Positions 11,931 to 20,674 of a stretch of DNA of 64,000 bases are shown one piece after another (position 1 is the first letter of the stretch; every line of letters begins with the position of its first letter). This DNA is from Eutypella sp. D-1 (taxonomy: Eukaryota; Ascomycota; Sordariomycetes; Xylariales; Diatrypaceae). The DNA lies in the NCBI GenBank assembly GCA_023313575.1, contig JAJTTP010000019.1, positions 186,001-250,000 of the forward strand, read 5' to 3'. The notes beneath the pieces are model-generated. The model worked only from the letters and a program-made list of their open reading frames with translations, did not search any database and was not told the DNA's origin. Position numbers and translations under genes: made by a program.

Positions 11931-12209
11931 GACGAGTGAAGCGGGAAGGGCCGATGAGGTGTAAGGTCCTTGGCGTTCCGTAACCTGATCCTCTCGAGAC
12001 AGGGAAGTTGAAGGAGCGGATAACTGAAGAAATGGGAAAGAAGCAATGGTACTCTGCTATACAAGTCATGTAATGTATGAATAAGAAACATGAACTCCCT
12101 CTATCATTGCTTGCTCAGATGCATGTGTGGGCGCCTTACAAACTACGTAGATGCAAAAGTGGTATCCTACGCTCGCCAGCTGGCCCCCCCTCAACGCAAG
12201 GCGCCTCGA

Positions 12210-13285
12210 CTAGAATGCGGTCTTATCTAGCTTGTCCGCCGCCTCTCGAATCTTCTCCGTCATGACCTCGATCTGCGATGGGATATAGTTAGCATCTCGG
12301 TAGGGCAAAGAACTCAAAAATAGAAAACATCCATGTCGACCGGATCGGCTTAGAAGGTTGAGGGGGTGCGTACTCTGCTAAACTCGAACAGCGAGAAGTG
12401 GCTCCCATCGAGGTCCACGACGCTCTCGATGAATGGACCAACCTCCTCGGCATACTTCTCCCATCCCAGCATGCGGTAGTTGTCGCGACTGTAATCGACG
12501 GGGTCGGGCTCATCCAGGCGCTTGGTGGCGCGGAGCAGGATGGTAGGCGGCACGCGGGCGCCGCCGGCCGCGTCGCCCCAACGTGGCATATCCCAGGCAC
12601 GCGCCATGATGGTGGCGTGCCTCATGTTCAGCGCGACCTTCTCCTTGAGGGGCATGGCCTTCAGCTCCTCGGGTGACTTGACTACGGGGATGTCGTCCGC
12701 CGGCGGAGGCGGCGGCGGCGTCGGGCCACTCCGAGGAACCACTCCGAGCATGTTCCGCGGAAACACGGTGTCCACCATGATGAGACCGAGCACACGGAAC
12801 TTTGGTTTGCCGTCGTTATCACCGGACTGTGCTGAGGTCGCTAGCTGGTGCGCCATCTCGAGACACAGCATCCCACCGAACGACCATCCTGGGGAGAAAC
12901 CAAGTCAGCATGCATATACAAATGCAATGTCTCCCGCTATCAGAAACTATTCTAAGTTGAAAGGGGAGAGGAAGGGTTGATCATTGATTAGTGATTAGGA
13001 AGGTAGCATACCGCCGAGCAGGATATCGCCGCCCTCAGGTAGAATCTTGGCAAGCAGGCCGATGTAGTGAGCCGCGATGGCCGGGACACCGCCTTCCCAG
13101 AAGCCGCCCTGTTCAAAGTGGGCATTGTAGATGCCGTACGTGGGTCGGCCGATAGGTTCGAGGCAGTGGTAGCTGAAGGTAGTGCCGCCGCCGTCGTGTA
13201 TTAGGATCAGGGGCGCCGGCGCCTTACCGGGGCGCGTGCGGGAAAGACCCTCGTCGATCACCGAGGGATTCTCCAGATCATCCAT
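12210..13285 (-). CDS. Stand-alone thioesterase, PKS/NRPS TE-domain type (exons 13285..13012, 12888..12374, 12272..12210)
   Basis: Thioesterase-fold hydrolase, 283 residues. The order matches type II or TE-domain proteins: PLILIHDGGGTTFSYHCLEP near residues 22-41, then the nucleophile motif GWSFGG (S94) interrupted by intron 1 just before its first glycine is completed, then a lid region with a proline run (PPPPPPADD), and DGSHFSLFEF carrying the likely catalytic histidine. Exon 3 encodes a short charged helix (IEVMTEKIREAADKL). The upstream open frame extends to a TTG, so the ATG at 13285 is used. Such enzymes release or edit acyl chains on polyketide or peptide synthases, but no synthase is present in this window. 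A stand-alone acyl-CoA or lactone hydrolase role is possible. Confidence 0.82.
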
Positions 13286-14306
13286 GACTGCTGCTGCAAA
13301 GAAGAAGAAGGCAAGTTCCGTGTAATATAACCTTTCTCCCTTTATCGTAGTATGCGACGGCCACAAGAGCACCGGGCTCTTCGCCAAATCCGACAGGAGG
13401 GAAACCGATTTGGCCCGTCTCTCTTTCTCTTGCCGCCACGAACGCCACAGACCAATATTAGCTCAACTCCAGCCCTCGTCTTGGCCCTCACGTGTATTCC
13501 GGCTCTATTTCACTTTTCCTTCTTTTCTCTTCAGATCGAATTTTGCTTGCTTTTGTGTGATGATATTTCTTGCCGTTTGGAAATTCACATGCAAGTATGG
13601 AATATCGGATAAGCTCTGCGCATTAAATGCGTTAAATAGTAACCTACTATACATACCTAAGGTACATAGCCTCTGCCCGGGTTTTAGCACCTGCCAGCCT
13701 GCCCAATGCCCATTAGGCGCCAAGGAATTTACAAATGGGCCCTTGCATCATCCTCCTTCAATTCACATGGAATCTCATTACCCATTAATGCACATAAGAC
13801 TATGACAGAAATGTTTCCTATATGGCTGGCATACGTGGTAGAACAATACCATCCCTGATTGACTTTGCTACATCGAAAATTTCGCCAAACCGCACTTACT
13901 AGTTATACGGGAGATGCGCTGATTCTGCACATACCAGCTATACTACCAACATAACCGCGACAACAGACGGGCAAATATTAAATATGACGGAAGTGATAAG
14001 GCATCAGGCCAAAAGGTATACTAGGAGCTAGTATACTTAGACGATCCCAGACTAAAAATATGCTCCTGTGTGGTTGCTACCTAGGTAACCATATAATATT
14101 TGGTCACAGTCAGATAGAGGTTCCCTAAGGGTCCAGCCCAAGAAGACTGTGTTGACAAGGTGTTTATTCTTTTGGTTTCAAAAGTTCGCCCTTCGACGGC
14201 AGATGGTATATACGGCCAGATACTGCGCAGGTGTCTGCTTGGAGGAAAATGCCCCTGCTGATCGGATCCTACGAGTACATGCCCGCCAACCCTCCTATCA
14301 TATGCT
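13286..14306. other. Intergenic, thioesterase promoter side
   Basis: Contains the thioesterase promoter and the 3' flank of the APH-like gene. The part after 13600 is AT-rich. Open frames here are short and unrecognised. A CCTAGGTA-type motif is present near 14080. Confidence 0.35.
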
Positions 14307-15263
14307 TTACGCCTTCACGTACTTGGCAAGTATCTGTGGCCAAATATCGATATCCTCCGGCATGGGAGTCTTGCACAGCTCAGACCAATAAAGGAACCAG
14401 TCGACGGCGTGCTCGTTCGGCTCCATGTAGTGTCGCAGCAGCGTCTTCCACTCCCCGTCCCCGCGGCAGCACCCGAACTGCGCCGCAAGATACTCCCACC
14501 AGGCCGGCAAATACGCACTAAACTCGAAGTCAAGGATCCCCGACACATCCATGCCGCCGTCGCCATCCTCAATCAGGATGTTGCCGAACGCCAGGTCCCC
14601 GTGCGTGAACGGGTAAGATGGTGACCCGGGTCCGCCCCCAGTCGGCGACGGCATGCATTCGCGCAACGTACGCTGGTGCTCCTCATCCACGCCTGCCGCA
14701 TCGAGCCGCGGCTTGAAAATCTGGGCCCAAACCTCGTCTTCCGTGGCCAGAGGCCCGAAGCTGCGCCTCACACGCCCGTTCCCCGACTTTTCGCTCGTCA
14801 GCTGCACATTGACATCCCTGACGGGGCCGCCGTCGAGCGCGCTGCATAACTCCGACTCTATGCTTCGAAACCTCGCGATCATATCCGCTGTCTGCTTTGC
14901 AACGCGGTCGCGGTCCTCGTCCGCAAGCCCGTCCCAGATCTCGCTTAGTGGTCGGCCGGGCAGCCGCTGGCTGACGATGAATGCCCAGTTCCCGTCCTTC
15001 CAGTGCATTTTCACCGCGGGCACGGGAATGTCGACGCCCCTGTCCTGCAGCAGGCGCGAGGCGCGCGCCTCCACGGCCCCGTCGTAGTCATGCGGACATA
15101 GCCACTCCTTGACGATAAAGTCGTGCCCAAGGGACCATACGCGCCTGCTGGGGCTCGCTGCGATGATCTGAAAGCTGGCGCCATCTTCGCGGATATCGCG
15201 CGTCGCCTCTATGACGCTGCTATGGGGCTCGTAGGAGTCTCCTGGTATGATGCCGCTCTCCAT
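14307..15263 (-). CDS. Aminoglycoside phosphotransferase (APH)-family kinase-like protein
   Basis: Single exon, 318 residues. Protein-kinase-like fold of the APH/choline kinase group (PF01636). The catalytic loop is FTHGDLAFGNIL (HGD at 221-223) and the metal-binding aspartate is in GILDFEFSA (D245). FIVKEW (49-54) probably carries the ATP-binding lysine and IVSQRLPGRPL (96-106) is the hinge. Fungal genomes have many members that phosphorylate unknown small molecules; there is no basis for calling it an antibiotic resistance gene. The gene stands at the edge of the possible metabolic cluster. Confidence 0.9.
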   Translation of the reverse strand: MESGIIPGDSYEPHSSVIEATRDIREDGASFQIIAASPSRRVWSLGHDFIVKEWLCPHDYDGAVEARASRLLQDRGVDIPVPAVKMHWKDGNWAFIVSQRLPGRPLSEIWDGLADEDRDRVAKQTADMIARFRSIESELCSALDGGPVRDVNVQLTSEKSGNGRVRRSFGPLATEDEVWAQIFKPRLDAAGVDEEHQRTLRECMPSPTGGGPGSPSYPFTHGDLAFGNILIEDGDGGMDVSGILDFEFSAYLPAWWEYLAAQFGCCRGDGEWKTLLRHYMEPNEHAVDWFLYWSELCKTPMPEDIDIWPQILAKYVKA

Positions 15264-16657
15264 TTCTCTCGGTCCGCCACGGGCCGGTTAGGGCTTGCGT
15301 GTCAGGTGGTTTATGCGCGCTCCGTGTCCACGCACACCTTTCTTATTTCCTATACCCGAAAAAGTCGTCGGCTGTATTCCTACGCCATGAAGTTGGGTGA
15401 ATATCGGTTGAGATCATGCACGAAAGCGCTCGAGTCATTCAATCGTCGCGTGATTTTGTGCTTATTCAATGGGCGATTCTTAATCGGACACGGACACGGA
15501 AAGCTCGTACTAATTAATTTTCAACGGCGCTACGACTAGGCTCACATTCCGATTTGGAAAATCAACAAGTCCTTTGTGCACCCTAAGATAGATGCAGGAG
15601 AACGGCTTGCCGTCTGCATCAAGTCTCGACAAAGAATCTCGACACGTAAATTCCATTGTCCGGATTCGAATACGAACCACAGCGTTCGCGGCGAACGCCC
15701 GCGTTGTCGTTGACTGGTCTCTGGATACTATCGATGTGGCGACGATGATCGAACTGCATTGCACACAAATCTTGAATATGCCTCCTTGGGCGTCCGCGGA
15801 TCAGTATTTCGTACGCGTGCACGTGTGTGGAAACTTGAATCAGAGTCGAGTTCATGGAATGGAATTGCGGAGATAGAAGGTGGTGGTAGGGACGACTGCA
15901 ACTAGTGTAATCCAGTCCCAACCCAGAAATTACGCTCAGCTCAGGTCTTCTACTCTCGCGAGCTCATAAGAGAGATCTCTTACGCTGTTTCACACAAACC
16001 ACACTTCCAATTACCAGTTTTCCGGGTAATCTCCGCTCATCATGCTGATAGCGGGAGGGCTGGAGATGTAGTGAGAGCGGCGGCCGAGCCCCGTCGCGTT
16101 CGTCGGACTTACGAAGGAACACTATCGCTCTACTCATGAGTTGTTGACGACGCAAACTCCGATTGCTCTACTATTGTGAACCAGGATCTGCGGGTGAAGG
16201 TCATATATCTATGTAATGTATAAGATCAAAATCACTATATGCCAGCAAGACATTCGCTTGGGTGGAACAGGGCCCAAAGTAAGCTCTTGCCCACGCTCCC
16301 CTTTTTATCGCGAACTAACGGTATGCCACATGAAAAGCGTTAACTTCTGCTTCATCACTCAAGTTTCTTCGTACAACCTAAGAAACTTTGACCGACGAAG
16401 TCGTTTCCCTTTTAGGGAGTTACCCATATCATAAAGGAGTTGCAGGTTCTGACTATCGTCGACCTAGAGCAAGGATCAGATAGACCATGTGGAATCACCA
16501 CTTCCCCAATTCCTCATCACAAATTCCTGACTCCTATCCCTTTCATTGCCCCAGCTTCATTCCTGCCCCTAGTACAAGCCAGCTAGCACAAACTGCAGTT
16601 ACACTAGCATGGTCAAGACGCGGACCCAGAACCGATGCTCTTCCCCGCCCTGCCTAC
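15264..16657. other. Intergenic region
   Basis: Promoter side of the APH-like gene and 3' flank of the xylanase. A short perfect palindrome-like element (GCGTTCGC/GCGAACGC) lies near 15680-15698. Several open frames under 140 codons have no recognisable domains. Nothing else is seen. Confidence 0.35.
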
Positions 16658-17445
16658 CTATGACACGGTGATGGATGATGAGCCGCTACTGGAGGTGGAG
16701 CCGCTGGTGTAGCCCTCGGTGGCGAGAATCATGTAGTCGTGGTAGCCGAGGCGGAGGCCGACCTTGGCCCACTCGTCGTAATGTCTCTGCATGGTGACGC
16801 TGCCGTTCGTGCGCTGCTCGGTACGGACAGACCAGTACTGCTGGAACGTGCGCGTGCCCTCGATTGACGGTTTGTTCACTCGTGTGCTCTGGAATATCTC
16901 GTACGTCCCCTCCTCCGACGTGAAGTTCCCCATCGCCGTCCACGGCTCGTTCGGTGCCAGGTCCCCATGCGCCTCAATCACGTAGTACTCGATCAAGGGG
17001 TTGCGGGTCTGTATTGCCCCCACATTATATGTCAGTAGCGGTTCGTCCTATCAAGATCTGTGTTCGTCGTTTCTCGGTGTAGTAGATCTGACGGCAGGAC
17101 TACTTACCCATCCATAGACAGCCAGGTAGCTGGGGCCGGTCGGTTTATACTCGCCCTCGTAGTGGACGGTCCTATTGCAGAACGCGCTCGTCAACGAACA
17201 CAGCTCTTCATACCAATTCGACACAGCCTCCTCATCCAGGAGAGGGCAACCAACCTAGGACCGCCAGGGCTCCATCCCTTACCGCAAACGAAGCCGCCGT
17301 TTCCCGACCAGTCCGCCGTATAGGAACCGCCGGGGCCATTGTTGCACCGGAAGCTGCCACCGCCCTCAGACCAGTACGAGTAGAAGGACTGGGCGAAAAC
17401 CCCTTGGGCCAGTAGGCCCGCCGCGAGCACGAGGGACGCGAACAT
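16658..17445 (-). CDS. Endo-1,4-beta-xylanase, glycoside hydrolase family 11 (exons 17445..17255, 17171..17108, 17008..16658)
   Basis: Secreted xylan-degrading enzyme, 201 residues. A signal peptide (1-18, ending VFA) is followed by YSYWSEGGG, NGPGGSY and GKGW. The nucleophile is E92 in NPLIEYYVIE and the acid/base is E183 in ATEGY; RVNKPSIEGTRTFQQYW matches the thumb and cord region. The C terminus ends in a serine-rich stretch and ITVS, as usual for the family. Exon 2 is only 64 bases, encoding part of R64 to W85, and is recovered with a GTTGGT donor and GTAAGT donor. The mature enzyme starts about ten residues later than typical GH11 proteins, so the first beta strand looks shortened. C34 and C54 could form a disulfide. 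Two XlnR-type boxes lie upstream. Confidence 0.93.
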
Positions 17446-17731
17446 GTTTTTTTTTTCTTTCTTCTTTCCCTTTCCTTGCTTTTGTTTGATATGTTTCGGT
17501 GTGCTCGAATGAGTATCAACGAGCGATACTTTCGTCAGACAAATCGGGGTTTCGCACTAGGCCACGTCGTGCCCTTCTCTCTTCTTCCCCCCCGGAGACA
17601 CGGGAGAAGGGAAGATAACCTGCTTATATGCTCACACACATTGAACAGGAACCAAAGCCCATGGCAGGAGTCATGAGGGCATACGTGCGTTGGCGTCTAG
17701 AAGCCCCTTCCCTTCCCCCTTTTCTCCTGAT

Positions 17732-17738
17732 TTTAGCC
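17732..17738 (-). promoter_or_regulatory. XlnR/XYR1-type GGCTAAA box upstream of GH11
   Basis: GGCTAAA on the minus strand, 287 bases before the xylanase ATG. This is the sequence bound by the xylanase regulator XlnR in Aspergillus (established knowledge); function here is inferred. Confidence 0.5.
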
Positions 17739-17869
17739 TGAAAAGAGAGCATGGGGGCGATGACCGTACGCACATACATGACCCCGGATTCTCGCCCACC
17801 ACCTCGATTCGGCATCGCCTCCGCGATTTGTCCCGGAACAGCCTAGTCACCACGTGAGATCCTCGAGGT

Positions 17870-17876
17870 TTTAGCC
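17870..17876 (-). promoter_or_regulatory. Second XlnR/XYR1-type GGCTAAA box
   Basis: A second exact GGCTAAA in the same orientation, 425 bases before the xylanase ATG. Two copies in one promoter strengthen the case for xylan induction. Confidence 0.5.
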
Positions 17877-18009
17877 TCACAAGTAACGCAGACATGCATT
17901 ACATATTTACCCCAGATTCCCGAGAGGACGGGGCTTCGATTGTACGCAGATGCCTAACACCCCCGACCCCATCGCCAACTACCGAACGCCAGTTAGTTAG
18001 TCCGGCAAT

Positions 18010-18204
18010 ATGCAACAGCCCGCCAGCCTGCACGACAGGATCTACCAGCAGAAGAGGCCCGACAACATCGTCACACAAAGAGACCTATATAACTTCGAGA
18101 CCACTTGGCGATGCCACATACCCCACACCTATGACATTCTCCTATGCGCCGGGAACTGGCTTGTCTGGTTTTTGCTTGCTTACATAGGCTTCTCGCCGGT
18201 ATGA
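18010..18204 (+). CDS. Possible small tail-anchored protein, unrecognised
   Basis: 64 codons from ATG, hydrophilic for the first 40 residues (RIYQQKRPDNIVTQRDLYN) then a hydrophobic C-terminal segment (LLCAGNWLVWFLLAYIGF) that could be a tail anchor. No family is recognised and no introns are evident. It lies alone between two minus-strand genes. It may be a chance open frame; it is reported only because its composition looks protein-like. Confidence 0.2.
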   Translation: MQQPASLHDRIYQQKRPDNIVTQRDLYNFETTWRCHIPHTYDILLCAGNWLVWFLLAYIGFSPV

Positions 18205-18763
18205 AGGAAATAAACGAAGCTGTTTCCAGGATGGGCGGTAGCAGGCAGTCCCTTTCGTCCGATTCGCTGGCAGTGGATAGGAACTATGTGGATGTGTTAT
18301 ATGCGAAGGCAGGGCAGAAACGAATCAAGCGCGGTATGGGTATATAGAATTCTATACGCGGATATACTATACATGAGCCTTGCCCATCCCTTCACTAGGA
18401 CTATTGTGCTAAGTATAGTAGATACTCGAGGTTGACTTGAAGACTTACAAAATGTTGGATAGGAAACACAGGAGTTGAGGCAGACACATCACAGTAGCAT
18501 AGGAGGTGCGCATGCATCAAAGTGTGCGAGGTAAAACAATGTCAACGAGCAAGTCAAATGACTTAATGGTACATCAGCAAATAAAGAAATATGGCAAAGT
18601 AAATAAAGATCACGCAACAAAATTAAAGAAGTAGATTTGCCCGGCGAGCCGTCTCTAGACCAGCCGTTTCTGTTCTGTCCTGTCCTATCCTATCGAATCA
18701 TGTCCTATCGTACCCTTCCACTGCTTTATCTTCGTCCTTATTCGGTTTTGGCATGCGTGCCCC

Positions 18764-20674
18764 TTAGTAGGCGTGCTGCGCGGCCCGGTAGCCACGAGCC
18801 CGGCGCAGGCCCCGGCGCATAGAGCGCTTCGCGGCCTTGCCGAGCTTGCCACCAGCAGCCGCACCGCCGTTGGCGGCATCGCCACCAGCCGCGGCATCGT
18901 CACCCGCAGCAGCCTCGTCGCCAGCTGCGGCATCATCACCGGCAGCCGCATCATCACCAGCAGCATCGCCGTTAGCAGCGTTACCACCCTTAGCGCCACC
19001 GTTGGCAGCACCACCATTGGCAGCGTCATCGTTGGCAGCATCATCACCGGCAGCACCGCCGTTAGCAGCGTCTCCATTGGCAGCATCATCGCCGTTGGCA
19101 GCACCACCGTTCGCAGCGTCATCACCAGCAGCGGCATCGTCACCAGCGCCGGCATTGTCACCACCGCCGAGAAGATCACCGAGGCCACCGCCGCCGAGGA
19201 TGTCGCCGAGCTTGCCACCGAGGTCACCGCCACCGAGCAGATCACCGAGACCAGCACCAGCACCAGCACCGGCACCGACGCCGAGACCAAGACCCGCACC
19301 AGCACCAGCACCAGCGCCAGCATCAGCATCAGCACCAGCATCGGCTCCAGCACCAGCACCGGCTCCAGCACCAACGCCGAGGCCAAGACCAGCACCAGCA
19401 CCAGCGCCAGCATCGGCACCGGCATCGGCATCAGCGTCAGCACCGTTTCCAGCAGCAGCATCGTCACCACCACCGAGGATATCGCCGAGCTTGCTGCCGC
19501 CACCTAGGAGGTCACCGAGCTTGCCGCCAACACCACCGTCCGCAGCGCCGTCACCACCTAGGAGGTTGCCGAGGAGACCGCCGAGAAGACCGCCCGAACC
19601 GGCACCTTGGTCGGCACCAGCATCAGCGCCGGCATCAGCACCCTGGTCAGCACCGGCGTCAGCGCCAGCATCAGCACCGGCATCGGCGCCCTGGTCGGCT
19701 CCCTGATCAGCACCTTGGTCGGCACCGGCATCAGCACCATTGTCGACCTGAGTTCCGTTGCCAATCAAGTTTCCCTATCAAAGTATGTTAGTAGGGGTAT
19801 TCAACTATCCACTATGGGCCGATAGTACGACGGTAGTACTCACATTGTCAATGGCGGTTCCATTACCGGCCTGCGCACCGTCGTCGACAGCGGCTTCGTC
19901 GTCGCCGGCACCAGCGTCAGCACCGGCATCGGCACCCTGGTCAGCGCCTTGCTCGGCTCCCTCATCGGCACCCTGCTCAGCACCCTGGTCGGCGCCAGCA
20001 TCGGCGCCGTCATTGTTGTTCTGGTGCTTGCCATTGCCAGCATCGGCTCCCTGGTCTGCACCTTGCTCAGCACCAGCATCGGCACCGGCATCGGCACCTT
20101 GGTCAGCGCCCTGGTCGGCTCCTTGCTCAGCATCCTGATCGGCTCCTTGCTCAGCACCGGCGTCAGCGCCAGCATCAGCCTCGTCATTGTTGTTGTTGTT
20201 CTGGTGCTTGCCAGCGCCGGCTTCTTGATCCTGTTCCTGGTCCTGGCCTTGTTCCTGGTCGGCGGCGCCACCGTCGACTAATTGGTGGTCACCTGCAGCG
20301 GCGTCGTCTTGAGCGGCATCGTCTTCTTCTTGGGCGGCATCATCTTGGGCAGCACCGTCTTCTTGGGCGGCATCATCTTCTTGAGCAGCATCACCTTGAG
20401 CAGCATCTTGAGAAGGGGGCGGGGCGAGCGCGTGTCCGCCGGCAGCGGCGTCTTCTTCTTGTCCGGCCGCGGCCTCGTCCTCAGTTCCGTCGTCGACCAC
20501 GACGACGCCCTTGCCGCCCGAGGCACCGCCGGCAGCGGCACCGTCAGCGGCGCCCGCTCCGAAGCTCAGAAGACCCCGGGCCTGGACAGCCGTGTGGGGC
20601 CCACGGGTAGGTAGGGCCGCCACATATGAGGAGCCGGCCGCCAGGACCACTAATACGGTGCTAAGGTTCTTCAT
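18764..20674 (-). CDS. Secreted low-complexity repeat protein with cationic C terminus (exons 20674..19844, 19774..18764)
   Basis: 613 residues, unrecognised. A signal peptide (MKNLSTVLVVLAAGSSYVAA) is followed by an acidic region of AAQEDDAAQED-type repeats, two KHQNNN segments and long arrays of four-residue units GADA, GADQ and GAEQ that continue on both sides of the 69-base intron. Then come amphipathic leucine/glycine blocks (GGLLGGLLGNLLGG, KLGDLLGGGSKLGDILGG), a glycine/alanine region containing a 32-residue tandem duplication, and AANGG repeats. The last 27 residues switch to strongly basic (KLGKAAKRSMRRGLRRARG). The body is highly acidic, so the tail could bind it or be released at KR by a kexin. 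The composition recalls fibroin-like or matrix proteins, but homology is not claimed. The intron (GTGAGT to GATAG) is in phase 0. Confidence 0.8.
19245..19420 (-). repeat. 96-base tandem duplication inside the low-complexity gene
   Basis: The segment encoding GAGAGAGLGLGVG recurs exactly 96 bases (32 codons) away; for example the CGCCGAG core occurs at 19279 and 19375. Codons for Gly-Ala dominate both copies. This indicates in-frame repeat expansion. Confidence 0.75.
19600..20195 (-). repeat. 12-base unit array encoding GAD(A/Q)
   Basis: Degenerate 12-base units encoding Gly-Ala-Asp-Ala/Gln or Gly-Ala-Glu-Gln are arrayed on both sides of the intron at 19775-19843. Units vary at third codon positions, so the array is old or under selection on the protein rather than a recent slippage product. 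Confidence 0.7.

Noticed and set aside
14307..15263. Antibiotic resistance kinase
   Set aside because: APH-fold motifs are shared by many fungal small-molecule kinases; nothing indicates aminoglycoside activity.
18773..19706. Plus-strand frames of 244 and 289 codons opposite the repeat gene
   Set aside because: Their composition is the complement of the Gly-Ala repeats; there is no signal peptide or start context, while the minus strand has a signal peptide and a clean intron.
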